Positions 23,435 through 32,175 of a stretch of DNA of 64,000 bases are shown here, in pieces. The DNA comes from Jeotgalibacillus sp. ET6. Lineage in GTDB: Bacteria; Bacillota; Bacilli; Bacillales; Jeotgalibacillaceae. Below the pieces are notes generated by a model. The model worked only from the letters and a program-made list of their open reading frames with translations. It was not told where the DNA came from and did no database searches. Each line of letters starts with the position of its first letter. Position 1 is the first letter of the stretch. A program made the position numbers and the translations under genes. Where the stretch lies: NCBI RefSeq assembly GCF_029667115.1, contig NZ_JARUIU010000002.1:310001-374000 (forward strand), in the 5' to 3' direction.

Positions 23435-23822
23435 GAAAAAATGGATGGCTGCTGCGGCTTTTCTTCTATTTGTCATCCTTGCGGGTTTTTCATTTTATGA
23501 ATGGATCAGTGCAGGAACGATTGATGGGGCGGGAATCTTTTTCAGCTTTGTTGCCCTCACCTATTTTTTTAACTGCCTGACATGGGGGCAGCATGAGGGA
23601 GGCGGCGAGAAAGATGAACTGGACCGCCATATCGAAACGCAAAGCACTAAAATTGGGTATTATGTATTAATTGTCTTAGCCGGCGTAATCCTCTTTGTTT
23701 CAGAGGGAACCGGCAACTTGAATGAAATTGATAACTACCCGCTGCTGCTCGTAGTAGGCCTTACCTTTGTGACCGTGCCCATCACAGAATATGTCTACTC
23801 CAAAAAATACCGGGTTAAATAG
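23427..23822 (+). CDS. Four-helix membrane protein paired with the XRE regulator
   Basis: This 131-residue protein overlaps the regulator gene by 8 bases, with a GGGGAGG site inside it. Four hydrophobic helices are visible (WMAAAAFLLFVILAGFSFY, GIFFSFVALTYFFNCLTW, YYVLIVLAGVILFVSE, LLLVVGLTFVTVPITEYVY), with a charged loop GEKDELDRHIETQSTKIG in the middle. Such XRE/membrane-protein pairs are widespread in Bacilli, and the membrane partner's role is unknown. Strict coupling suggests the membrane protein's level is what the repressor controls. Confidence 0.75.
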   Translation: MDRKKWMAAAAFLLFVILAGFSFYEWISAGTIDGAGIFFSFVALTYFFNCLTWGQHEGGGEKDELDRHIETQSTKIGYYVLIVLAGVILFVSEGTGNLNEIDNYPLLLVVGLTFVTVPITEYVYSKKYRVK

Positions 23823-23825
23823 CGT

Positions 23826-23900
23826 CTACATATACGTTAAAAAATATAGTCCAATCAAAACCAGCATGACGACCAGCAACACCTGAATCAAACGTTTCAT
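23826..23900 (-). CDS. 24-residue single-helix membrane peptide
   Basis: An ATG at 23900 preceded by GGGGGAT (8 bases away) opens a frame of 24 residues, MKRLIQVLLVVMLVLIGLYF and then LTYM, ending in TAG. Two positive charges followed by an unbroken hydrophobic helix make a plausible membrane miniprotein. A CATTTG/CAAATG inverted repeat (23913-23929) sits right before the ribosome site and could mask it. It lies between two other transcripts with nothing else in the gap. Function unknown; it may also be a chance frame, but composition and ribosome site argue against that. Confidence 0.5.
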   Translation of the reverse strand: MKRLIQVLLVVMLVLIGLYFLTYM

Positions 23901-24021
23901 TGTGGTATCCCCCATTTGTTAAGCAAATGTGTAATGAATAGCTATTTATTCTTCATGTAAGATTCTTATTCCTGTTGTAAACATAGAAAATACCTGTGAT
24001 GACTCACCAGGTCTTTTTCTA

Positions 24022-24633
24022 TTATTGCCAATATTGCTGCTGAGGAGAATACACTGGCTGAGAGTAGGAGTAGTCATAGTATGTCTGGGCTGGCTGATGT
24101 CTAGAGCAGTTGTTTGGCGGCCCGATGTAGGTGGACGGTTCAACAGGGGCCGTGACCTGCTTCCACTGCGTTTCATCCATGCAGTAGGTGTGTGCCATAA
24201 CGTTTGCCGGGGTGAGAGCAAGAATATCAGATCCTAATACCACCTCTGGATTCGGCGCATCAAATATGGCGAGCAGATGAGTATTGTCTGTTGTCGCAAT
24301 TTCATAATGCCACCAGCCCTGTGGCACATTGGCCACCTGTCCCGGAGTAATAAAATAATGCAGAAACTGCTTAGTAAATGGATTCAGGATTGAAACTGTG
24401 GCAGAACCCGAAATGCAATACACCAGCTCAGCCGCATTTTGATGGTAATGGGGTTCTACCGCATTGCTCCGGCTTAAAAAAATATCTAATAATGAGCTGC
24501 CATTCAACGTATTAAGCTGCTTTCTTCCGAGGACATTAATATAATTTTGTTCATCTTTAATAAAGAGCGGAGACGTATTCACATCGAAGAAAAACTGAGC
24601 GGATGGTGAAGTATAATTATAGGAGTCACTCAA
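24022..24633 (-). CDS. Cupin-domain protein with Tyr/Gln-rich tail
   Basis: This protein of about 203 residues is read from a TTG at 24633, placed 6 bases after a GGGTG ribosome-site match; a GTG at 24642 would overlap that site. A single cupin barrel carries motif 1 (HYHQNAAELVYCISG, HxH-x4-E-x6-G) and motif 2 (GQVANVPQGWWHYEIA), so all metal ligands are present. The C-terminal 35 residues are low-complexity (YYDYSYSQPVYSPQQQYW), a composition frequent in spore-coat proteins. It may be a coat-associated oxalate-decarboxylase-like cupin; the substrate is unknown. Confidence 0.75.
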   Translation of the reverse strand: MSDSYNYTSPSAQFFFDVNTSPLFIKDEQNYINVLGRKQLNTLNGSSLLDIFLSRSNAVEPHYHQNAAELVYCISGSATVSILNPFTKQFLHYFITPGQVANVPQGWWHYEIATTDNTHLLAIFDAPNPEVVLGSDILALTPANVMAHTYCMDETQWKQVTAPVEPSTYIGPPNNCSRHQPAQTYYDYSYSQPVYSPQQQYWQ

Positions 24634-24885
24634 TCGGATCACCCTGTCTATTTAAATTAAGCCATAAATGGGCTTGATTCTATAGGCTATGTCCCAGGGA
24701 GTGGATGGGTGCAGAGAAAAAGTATTAACCCAACACTTGAGGTCCACATACTTCAGGTGTTTTCAGTGTTCGCTGTGTTCCCGCTCATATAGTCTGGGAA
24801 TCAACTGGAAAATAAGATATACTGTCTATCAAAGGTTAATTTTGGTATTTTAGCTCGCAAGGTACTGCTAAAGGGGGTGAATCTT

Positions 24886-25263
24886 GTGAGGAAGGTTCTT
24901 TCTTTATTGATTTTAATGCTCCTTTTAAGCGCATGTGCCAATGGAGACAGATACAACTTTTCAGGCAGCAGTGACCATTGGGACGTTTTCTTTACTGCAG
25001 ATGTTTCAGACGAATCATCCCAATCCATTACCGGAACGATTAAGTATACAGGTGAAGAACCTGTCCCCAAAACAATTGATTATACGTTCAAAAGAGATGG
25101 TGGAAATTTAGAGGGACGTGACTTAATGGTAGAAGAAGATGCGGTGAATATTGGTAAGCTTTCCTGTGAAGACTGTGCTGTTACGCAAGAGGATGATCAA
25201 ATGGAAGTGGAAATTACCTGGAACGGGCAATCAGAGAACTTAAGATTGAGCAATGATCGGTGA
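24886..25263 (+). CDS. Small lipoprotein
   Basis: This 125-residue protein is read from the GTG at 24886, five bases after AAGGGGGTGA; a GTG at 24877 belongs to the ribosome site. The signal peptide MRKVLSLLILMLLLSAC ends in a lipobox LSAC, so it is lipid-anchored outside the membrane. The mature part is beta-rich (WDVFFTADVSDESSQSITGTIKYTG) with a CEDC pair near residue 100. No family is recognised. It is monocistronic; repeat copy B follows. Confidence 0.75.
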   Translation: MRKVLSLLILMLLLSACANGDRYNFSGSSDHWDVFFTADVSDESSQSITGTIKYTGEEPVPKTIDYTFKRDGGNLEGRDLMVEEDAVNIGKLSCEDCAVTQEDDQMEVEITWNGQSENLRLSNDR

Positions 25264-25300
25264 TGAATCCAAATTTAAGAGGTAGTATTTTTCAATCGTA

Positions 25301-25470
25301 TAAGGAGAGCAGAGCGGAAGGCGGCGACTCCTGCAGGACATGACGGCAAGCTGAGCCTTTACAGAGCAAGGCTCTGAAAAGGCTCAGCGCCGTCCCTGCG
25401 GAAAGCGTCCGACTGAAGAGCAGTGAACCGGTCGTAGAGCTTGAGACTATTTTGTCCCAGGTTCTTTTTT
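25301..25470 (+). repeat. Interspersed repeat, copy B
   Basis: It carries the core blocks AGAGCGGAAGG, CGACTCCTGCAGGA, TGACGGCAAGCTGAG, a hairpin built on CAGAGCAAGGCTCTG, GCGCCGTCCCTGCGG and GTGAACCGGTCG, and the TTGAGAC/GTCCCAGG hairpin with six T residues. The left terminal repeat is not recognisable. It sits between convergent genes and would terminate both. Confidence 0.8.
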
Positions 25471-25483
25471 GGTGTGTAAATCC

Positions 25484-26614
25484 TTACACCCGTTCCCCGT
25501 ATATATACGTCTGCTCCACCTTATTGCGAAGATCAAACGGGTCGCCGCTCCATAAAACAAAGTCTGCGTCTTTTCCAACTTCAACGGAGCCTGTTCTGTC
25601 ATCGATTCCGAGATGCTTGGCGGCATCGAGTGTGATGGCGCACAGTGCCTGTTCTTCTGTCAGCCCGTTTTTGACAGCGAGGATGGTGCTCGTCATCAAA
25701 TGTTCAATGGCGATGACGGGATGGTCGGTCGTGATGGAAAATGGAATGTTTTCCTCAGCAAGAGCCGTTAAGGTGTTCCAGCCTTTGTCCGCCAGTTCGA
25801 TTTTGGAGCGTGGGGACATGGTTGGTCCTACCGACACCCGTACATCATGCTTTGCGATGAAGGGGGCGATTTTATGTCCCTCGGTGCAATGCTCAATCGT
25901 CAAATTAAATTGGAATTCATTTTTCAGGCGCAGGATGGTGACAATATCATCTGCGCGGTGGGCATGAACGCGCAGCGGGATTTCTTTATCAAGTACTTTT
26001 ACGATGTTTTCAAGCTCCAGGTTCCGATCGGCTTTCCCTTCTTTTCTTTTAGCCGAATAGTTTTGCGCTTCAATAAACTTTTCTCTGAGAATGGCCGCTA
26101 CTCCCATTCGTGTGGTTGGCATAATCCCTTTGTCCCCGTGGAAACGCTTCGGATTTTCTCCCATTGCCGCCTTTAGTCCTGACGGATTTTTGATCACCAT
26201 TTCATCGATAATGGTGCCGGCGGTTTTTAATACGACCATTTCACCGCCCATCACATTTGCACTTCCCGGCATGACCTGGACAGTAGTCACGCCTGCTTTG
26301 CGTGCGTCGGAAAAGCCTTTTTCAAGCGGATTAATGCCGTCAATCGCTCGAACTTGCGGGGTGGCTGCTCTGCTTGTCTCATTAAAATCCTGCCCTTCTT
26401 TGCCAACACCTTCTTCATGAACCCCTAAGTGCGTGTGAACATCAATGAGACCAGGTGTGAAATATTTACCCCCTGCATCAATTACTTCACAGCCTTCAGG
26501 AATTTCAATGTCCTGTCCAATTTTTGAAAATTTTCCATCCTCAATTAAAATTTTTATATTTTTTACCTGCTTTCCTGTGCCGTCTACTCCTGTCACATTT
26601 GTAACTGCTTTCAT
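25484..26614 (-). CDS. Imidazolonepropionase-like amidohydrolase
   Basis: This 376-residue metal-dependent hydrolase of the amidohydrolase superfamily has ligand motifs in order: IDVHTHLG (HxH), VHAHRADD, IEHCTEGH and SITTDHP with the catalytic Asp. The closing KDADFVLWSGDPFD strand is typical. There is no signal peptide, so it is cytosolic. GGAGGG precedes the ATG. Members cleave cyclic amides or dipeptides, including prolidase-like activities on Xaa-Pro or Xaa-Arg. It is divergent from the Lrp regulator and peptide locus, which suggests a peptide-derived substrate. A paralogue starts at 63060. Confidence 0.85.
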   Translation of the reverse strand: MKAVTNVTGVDGTGKQVKNIKILIEDGKFSKIGQDIEIPEGCEVIDAGGKYFTPGLIDVHTHLGVHEEGVGKEGQDFNETSRAATPQVRAIDGINPLEKGFSDARKAGVTTVQVMPGSANVMGGEMVVLKTAGTIIDEMVIKNPSGLKAAMGENPKRFHGDKGIMPTTRMGVAAILREKFIEAQNYSAKRKEGKADRNLELENIVKVLDKEIPLRVHAHRADDIVTILRLKNEFQFNLTIEHCTEGHKIAPFIAKHDVRVSVGPTMSPRSKIELADKGWNTLTALAEENIPFSITTDHPVIAIEHLMTSTILAVKNGLTEEQALCAITLDAAKHLGIDDRTGSVEVGKDADFVLWSGDPFDLRNKVEQTYIYGERV

Positions 26615-26816
26615 CGTTTTTCCCTCCTGTTAATAAATTCATTATATTCAAAATAATTATTGATTTCTGAATTATTTCTCCTTATAATGGCACCTATACC
26701 TATTTCCACCTATGATATTAAATTATAATTTGAGTATTGTAAATAATCTTAATTTTTATAAACGATAACATATTCAGGTCATATATACCTAATTTAGTCC
26801 GAAAGCAGGAGATGGA

Positions 26817-27263
26817 ATGGAATACCAGATTGACGAATTAGACCGTGGGATTATCAGGATTTTATCAAAAGATGGCAGGATTGCCTTTTCCGAAATAGCC
26901 AATCAGTTAAATGTAACGGAAAAAACAATCCGTCTTCGCTATAAAAATTTAGTGCAAAACGAAATCATTGAAGTGGTAGGTGTAGTGAACCCGATTGCGA
27001 TCGGTCTTAAAGCAGGAGCGATTATTCAAATTCGAACCACTCAGGGAAGCATCGAAGCGGTCATGGAAAGATTGAAAACGATGAAAGAAATTCGATTTAT
27101 CACCATGACTTCAGGTCCCTACACCTTGCTTATTCAAATCAACGTACAAAGTCAGGAAGACATCAGACAAAGCATCTTGAAGCTGGATCAGATCGAAGGC
27201 ATTGTCGACATCAATACGATTATCCAATTGGAAAACTATAAAAATACATTTGAATATATTTAA
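26817..27263 (+). CDS. Lrp/AsnC family transcriptional regulator
   Basis: This 148-residue protein has an N-terminal helix-turn-helix (IDELDRGIIRILSKDGRIAFSEIANQLNVTEKTIRLRYKNL) and a C-terminal RAM/AsnC effector domain (VGVVNPIAIGLKAGAIIQIRTT through IITMTSGPYTLLIQINV-like strands). Members form octamers and respond to amino acids. It lies divergently from the amidohydrolase across 200 AT-rich bases and 16 bases before the M42 peptidase, so it most likely controls both sides in response to an amino acid or peptide. Confidence 0.9.
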   Translation: MEYQIDELDRGIIRILSKDGRIAFSEIANQLNVTEKTIRLRYKNLVQNEIIEVVGVVNPIAIGLKAGAIIQIRTTQGSIEAVMERLKTMKEIRFITMTSGPYTLLIQINVQSQEDIRQSILKLDQIEGIVDINTIIQLENYKNTFEYI

Positions 27264-27279
27264 AAAGGAGAGCGCCGAC

Positions 27280-28341
27280 ATGATAGAAAAATTAAAAACC
27301 CTGACTGGCTTGCTTGGTCCAAGCGGCTTTGAGCATGAGGTCAGTTATTATTTAGAAGAGTATTTAAAAAGCAGAGCTGACGAAGTTGAAATTGATCCGA
27401 TCGGGAATGTCATCGCCAGAAAAAAAGGGACAGCTCCAGGTCCTGTCGTTTTATTAACCGCTCATATGGATGAGGTCGGATTTATCGTCAAAAAAATAGA
27501 ATCAAACGGACTGATCCGATTTGAAAAGCTTGGAGGCAATGACGACCGGAATTTACTCGCGCAGCCGGTCAAACTGCTTGGAGAGCACTCTCCAGTAGAC
27601 GGCGTAATCGGTACGCTGTCAGCTCATTTTTCAAAATTTGACGATCCGTCGATGGTTCGAAAGCATAGCCAGCTGTATATCGATGTAGGCGCCCGTTCAA
27701 AAGAAGAGGTCGAGGCAATGGGCATCGATATTGGCACGGCCGTTGCATGGGGCACTGAATTTCTAATGTTTGGTCCTGAACACAAGCCTCAGATTCGGGC
27801 AAAATCATTGGATGACCGGGCAGGCTGTGCAGTGCTGTTGCAGGTTTTAGAGGAACTTGAAAATGAATCCTTTGCAGGTGAACTCGTCTTTCTCTTTGCG
27901 GTACAGGAAGAGGTCGGGCTGAGAGGAGCCAAAACGGCTTCTGAGCATATTCAAGCAGATGCGGGCATTGCCATTGATACCACGCCAACGAGCGATACGG
28001 CAGAAGCCACGATGGATCAAAGCCTTTTGCTTGGAAATGGCACAGGAATCAAAGTCATGGACGGCAGCTTGATTGTCCATAAAACCATGAAGCAAAAGCT
28101 GTTAACGCTCGCGAAACAAAAGGAGATTCCATATCAGCTGGAAGTATTCACAGGAATCGGGACAGATGGCGGCGCGGTAAATTACGCAAATAAAGGAATT
28201 CCAACGGGCGTTCTTTCCATTCCTTCCCGCTACACGCATTCAGCCATAGAAGTCGTAGACCTTGGGGACGTAGTGGCAACAAAGGATTTAGTCAAAACGT
28301 TTATTTTAAGTTTAGATGAATCTGCGAGTTTTAAATTTTAA
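27280..28341 (+). CDS. M42 family metalloaminopeptidase
   Basis: This 353-residue protein starts at the ATG at 27280 behind AAAGGAGAG. It has the M42 signature: TAHMDEVGF (first zinc His and Asp), AKSLDDRAGC (bridging Asp), QEEVGLRGA (catalytic Glu pair), AIDTTP and a final RYTHSAIEVV His. M42 enzymes form tetrahedral dodecamers that trim peptides from the N-terminus in the cytosol (YsdC/FrvX/PepA class). In this operon it would degrade peptides imported by the downstream transporter. Confidence 0.9.
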   Translation: MIEKLKTLTGLLGPSGFEHEVSYYLEEYLKSRADEVEIDPIGNVIARKKGTAPGPVVLLTAHMDEVGFIVKKIESNGLIRFEKLGGNDDRNLLAQPVKLLGEHSPVDGVIGTLSAHFSKFDDPSMVRKHSQLYIDVGARSKEEVEAMGIDIGTAVAWGTEFLMFGPEHKPQIRAKSLDDRAGCAVLLQVLEELENESFAGELVFLFAVQEEVGLRGAKTASEHIQADAGIAIDTTPTSDTAEATMDQSLLLGNGTGIKVMDGSLIVHKTMKQKLLTLAKQKEIPYQLEVFTGIGTDGGAVNYANKGIPTGVLSIPSRYTHSAIEVVDLGDVVATKDLVKTFILSLDESASFKF

Positions 28342-28385
28342 TAGATTCACTTATTCGAAATTTGGGCGAAAAGGGAGGCTTTACT

Positions 28386-29234
28386 ATGAAGATTTTTATT
28401 TCAGCAGATATGGAAGGCATATCCGGTGTGGCAACCAATCAGCAGTTAAAGACGAATTCAGAGTATCAGCGATTCCGGAAATTAATGACGGCGGATGTGA
28501 ATGCAGCGATTGAAGGGGCATTTGCAGGAGGCGCAACAGAGGTAGTAGTAGCGGATGGGCATGGAAATATGTCCAATATCTTAATTGAAGAAATGGACCC
28601 GCGCGCAAGACTTGTATCTGGAAATAACAGAATTATGTGTCAGCTTGAAGGGCTTGATGAAAGCTTTGACGGTATTTTGTTTGTTGGACATCACGGCCGT
28701 GAAGGCGGTTCGGAGCTTGCGGTCATCAGTCACACACTGGCTGGGATTTGCGTAAACGAAATGAAGATCAACGGCCTGGTGGTTGGCGAAACGGAAATGA
28801 ACACGCTTGTGGCGGGAAGCTTTGGTGTACCGGCTCTTTTAATCAGCGGGGATGATGCGTACGTAAAAGAAGTGCAGGAAACGCTGCCGAATGTCTACGG
28901 AGCCGTGACAAAACGGGCAGTTGACCGCTTTGCAGCGGAGCTCCTTCACCCGGAGACTGCGCGTAAAGAAATTCGGGAAAAAGCAGCGCTTGCTGTAAAA
29001 AATGCGCGTACATTTGAAGCCGCTACGGTCGATGGTCCGGTGACATTTGAGATTGAATTTAAAGGGTCGCAGCAGGCACAAATGACGACCACTCTTCCGA
29101 CAGTTGAATTAATCGGTCCGAAGAAAATCCGGTTTACATGTGATGATATTGTCACAGCATACAAGCATATGTGGGGCTGTGTGATTATTGCGATGACCGC
29201 AACAAACGGAGTCTTGGGCAGTGTGAATGCGTAA
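28386..29234 (+). CDS. dppA: D-aminopeptidase DppA (M55)
   Basis: This 282-residue protein starts at the ATG at 28386 behind GGGAGG. It shows the zinc ligands ISADMEGISG (Asp8, Glu10, as numbered in B. subtilis DppA), VADGHGNM, VGHHGREG and a C-terminal glutamate region. DppA is a self-compartmentalising decamer that releases D-amino acids, preferring D-Ala-D-Ala. Linkage with a Dpp transporter implies recycling of wall-derived D-peptides. It is 45 bases after the M42 gene and 39 before the permease, all in one operon. Confidence 0.9.
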   Translation: MKIFISADMEGISGVATNQQLKTNSEYQRFRKLMTADVNAAIEGAFAGGATEVVVADGHGNMSNILIEEMDPRARLVSGNNRIMCQLEGLDESFDGILFVGHHGREGGSELAVISHTLAGICVNEMKINGLVVGETEMNTLVAGSFGVPALLISGDDAYVKEVQETLPNVYGAVTKRAVDRFAAELLHPETARKEIREKAALAVKNARTFEAATVDGPVTFEIEFKGSQQAQMTTTLPTVELIGPKKIRFTCDDIVTAYKHMWGCVIIAMTATNGVLGSVNA

Positions 29235-29273
29235 ATAAAAACGATTAAACGAACCATCAATGGAGGTGAAAGG

Positions 29274-30200
29274 ATGTACATAGTAAAACGGCTTTTGACG
29301 ATGCTCGTCACCATCTGGGTCATTGCAAGTTTAACCTTCCTGATCATGAAAATCATCCCCGGCGATCCTTTCGCTTCTGATGCGGACGTTTTACCAGAGG
29401 AAGTGCTGGAAAATGTCCGGGCAAAGTACAATCTCGATGAACCGATTCCTGTTCAGTATCTGATGTATATGAGAGATTTAGCCACGTTTGATTTAGGGAT
29501 CTCCATTCAATCTGAAACGAGAGATGTTAACGGCATTATTGCTGACGGGGCGCCTGCTTCGGCACTTCTTGGCACACAGGCTCTTGTCATCGCACTGGTT
29601 TTTGGATTGCTGCTTGGCATTATCGCAGCCTTAAATCACAATAAATTTCTGGATTATCTCTCCATGTTTATCGCGATTATTGGCATCTCTATTCCGAGTT
29701 TCATTCTCGCTCCTCTATTAATCAAGTATTTTGCAGTAGATTGGGGACTGCTGCCGGTCGCTTCATGGGGAACATGGGAGCATTCAATTCTTCCGTCTTT
29801 TGCTCTTGCTGCAACGCCTCTTGCAGTGATCGCCCGTTTTATGCGGTCAAGCATGCTTGAGGTGATGAATCAGAACTATATTAAAACCGCTGATGCAAAA
29901 GGACTGCCCGTTACAAAGCTTGTCATCAGTCATGGTATCCGAAATGCTATTTTGCCGGTTGTCTCTTTTATCGGACCTTTGTTTGTCTTTTTAATTACCG
30001 GTACCTTTGTCATCGAGAAAATATTTGCCATTCCAGGAATCGGCCGCTATTTCGTTGATAGTATTTTTAATCGTGATTATCCGGTCATTATGGGTACGAC
30101 GATCTTTTTCAGTTCAATTCTTGTTGTCACATTGTTCTTGATTGATCTCTCCTATCGCTTCATTGACCCAAGAATTAAATTAACAAGTGGAGGGGAGTAA
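29274..30200 (+). CDS. dppB: Dipeptide/oligopeptide ABC permease DppB
   Basis: This 308-residue inner permease has six membrane helices. The N-terminus (MYIVKRLLTMLVTIWVIASLTFLIMKIIPGDPF) is the family signature, and the EAA loop is MNQNYIKTADAKGLPVTKLVISHGIRNA. A GGAGGTGAAAG site precedes the ATG. With DppC it forms the channel of a type I importer for di- and oligopeptides. It overlaps none of its neighbours and is followed one base later by dppC. Confidence 0.9.
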   Translation: MYIVKRLLTMLVTIWVIASLTFLIMKIIPGDPFASDADVLPEEVLENVRAKYNLDEPIPVQYLMYMRDLATFDLGISIQSETRDVNGIIADGAPASALLGTQALVIALVFGLLLGIIAALNHNKFLDYLSMFIAIIGISIPSFILAPLLIKYFAVDWGLLPVASWGTWEHSILPSFALAATPLAVIARFMRSSMLEVMNQNYIKTADAKGLPVTKLVISHGIRNAILPVVSFIGPLFVFLITGTFVIEKIFAIPGIGRYFVDSIFNRDYPVIMGTTIFFSSILVVTLFLIDLSYRFIDPRIKLTSGGE

Positions 30201-30201
30201 T

Positions 30202-31146
30202 ATGGTTTCCAAAAAAGTAGAAGATGCCCTTTTTCGCCCCTTATCACCTGAAAAAAGAGGGCAGGATCCGATCCAGCGCCCAAGTTTGAGTGCATGGAAA
30301 GAAACGGTTATCAATGTCCTGAAAAACAAAATGGCGATCCTCGGATTGACGCTCCTGCTGCTCACGATCTTTTTTGCTATAGCAGGTCCAACTATGGTGC
30401 CTTTTACACCGTCTGAACAAAATCTGGTGGCCACCAATTTAGCGCCTTCAGCTGAACATTGGTTCGGCACAGATGATCTTGGTCGGGATGTATGGTCAAG
30501 AACCTGGTATGGAGCAAGGGTTTCCTTGACCATCGGGTTAGTGGCAGCAGCCATTGATGTCATCCTTGGCGTCACCATCGGCGGTATTTCGGGTTATATG
30601 GCAGGACGAGGGAAGCTTGGCGACCGGATCGATTCATTTCTAATGCGGATCGTCGAAATTTTATACGGCATTCCTTATCTTCTTGTCGTGATCTTGCTGA
30701 TGGTCATTATGGAGCCGGGTGTTGTCTCCATTATTATCGCCCTGTCTGTCACCGGCTGGGTCGGGATGGCGAGGATTATCCGGGGGCAGGTTCTTCAGTT
30801 AAAGTCGCAGGAATATGTACTCGCGGCACAAAAGCTTGGAACCTCTCATCCGAAAATCATCTGGCGTCATTTAATTCCAAATACAGCCGGCATTATTATC
30901 GTGAATCTTACGTTTACCATTCCGCAGGCCATCTTTGCCGAGTCCTTCTTAAGCTTTTTAGGTCTTGGTGTTCAAGCCCCATTTGCGAGCTGGGGGACGA
31001 TGGCGAATGATTCGCTTGGTGTTATTTTAAGCGGGCAGTGGTGGCGCCTGTTTTTCCCGGGCTTCATGATTTCACTGACCATGTTTGCCTTTAATGCATT
31101 TGGTGACGGCTTGCAGGATGCTCTGGATCCAAGAGCCAACAAATAG
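30202..31146 (+). CDS. dppC: Dipeptide/oligopeptide ABC permease DppC
   Basis: This 314-residue partner permease is read from the ATG at 30202 behind GGAGGGGAG. The cytosolic N-terminal OppC segment is followed by six helices, the motif HWFGTDDLGRDVWSR (OppC/DppC signature) and the EAA loop LKSQEYVLAAQKLGTSHPKIIWRHLIPN. Its start lies directly behind the stop of dppB, indicating translational coupling. Confidence 0.9.
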   Translation: MVSKKVEDALFRPLSPEKRGQDPIQRPSLSAWKETVINVLKNKMAILGLTLLLLTIFFAIAGPTMVPFTPSEQNLVATNLAPSAEHWFGTDDLGRDVWSRTWYGARVSLTIGLVAAAIDVILGVTIGGISGYMAGRGKLGDRIDSFLMRIVEILYGIPYLLVVILLMVIMEPGVVSIIIALSVTGWVGMARIIRGQVLQLKSQEYVLAAQKLGTSHPKIIWRHLIPNTAGIIIVNLTFTIPQAIFAESFLSFLGLGVQAPFASWGTMANDSLGVILSGQWWRLFFPGFMISLTMFAFNAFGDGLQDALDPRANK

Positions 31147-31158
31147 GAGGTGGGGAGA

Positions 31159-32175
31159 TTGGATCATTTACTGGAGGTCAAAAATCTCGAAGTCCATTTT
31201 AAGACGTATGGTGGAGAAGTAAAAGCAGTCCGTGATGTATCGTTTCATGTAGATAAAGGAGAAACGGTCGCGATTGTCGGAGAGAGCGGAAGCGGGAAAA
31301 GTGTAACGGTTCAAACCGTAATGGGTCTGATCCCTACTCCGCCGGGCAAAATTAAAAATGGAGAAATACTGTTTGATGGCCAGGATCTGTTGAAGCTATC
31401 AAAAAAACAGATGCAGAAAATAAAAGGGTCAAAGATTGGCATGGTGTTCCAGGACCCGATGACCTCACTGAATCCCACAATGAAAGTGGGCAAACAGATC
31501 GAGGAAAGCATCCGGGCCCATCAAAGCCTGAAGGGCAATGAAATCAAAAAACGTGCCATTGAAATGATCCGTCTAGTGGGGATCTCTAATCCGGCAGAAC
31601 GGTATGATCAATACCCGCATGAATTCAGCGGCGGGATGAGGCAGCGGATTATGATTGCCATCGCCCTTGCCTGCCAGCCGAAGGTGTTGATTGCAGATGA
31701 ACCGACAACCGCATTGGATGTGACGATACAAGCCCAGGTGCTGGATTTAATGAAGGATCTGAAAGATGAAATGGATACATCCATCATTCTGATTACCCAT
31801 GACTTAGGGGTGGTCGCAGAGACTGCCGAGCGCGTGGCGGTAATGTATGGCGGCATTATTGTGGAAGCGGGCACGGTAGAGGATATTTTCAGGGAACCTA
31901 AGCATCCTTACACTTGGGGTCTGCTGGAGTCCGTTCCGGATATTACAAAAGACGAAAAAAAACGTCTGGTGCCAATCGAAGGGTCGCCCCCGGATTTGTT
32001 TTCTCCGCCAAAGGGCTGTCCATTTGCCCCCCGGTGTAAATATGCGATGGAGGTCTGTGTGGAAGAAATGCCTCCAGCGTTTGATGTCGGCGAAGACCAC
32101 CATGCAAAGTGCTGGTTAAACGATCCAAGGACTCCCAAGCTTGAAGATCTGGTTGCAGCAGGGAGGGAAGCGTAA
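31159..32175 (+). CDS. dppD: Oligopeptide ABC transporter ATPase DppD/OppD
   Basis: This 338-residue ATPase uses the TTG start at 31159; AGGAGGTG is six bases before it, and a GTG at 31150 lies within that site. Walker A is GESGSGKS, signature HEFSGGMRQR, Walker B LIADEPTTALD, H-loop THD. The C-terminal oligopeptide extension (LFSPPKGCPFAPRCKYAMEVC) has the conserved cysteine cluster. It powers peptide import together with the next gene; stop and start overlap by one base. Confidence 0.9.
   Translation: MDHLLEVKNLEVHFKTYGGEVKAVRDVSFHVDKGETVAIVGESGSGKSVTVQTVMGLIPTPPGKIKNGEILFDGQDLLKLSKKQMQKIKGSKIGMVFQDPMTSLNPTMKVGKQIEESIRAHQSLKGNEIKKRAIEMIRLVGISNPAERYDQYPHEFSGGMRQRIMIAIALACQPKVLIADEPTTALDVTIQAQVLDLMKDLKDEMDTSIILITHDLGVVAETAERVAVMYGGIIVEAGTVEDIFREPKHPYTWGLLESVPDITKDEKKRLVPIEGSPPDLFSPPKGCPFAPRCKYAMEVCVEEMPPAFDVGEDHHAKCWLNDPRTPKLEDLVAAGREA

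Noticed and set aside
24732..24760. Hairpin AACACTTGA/TTCAGGTGTT as a terminator
   Set aside because: No plus-strand gene ends upstream and the T run is short; significance unclear.
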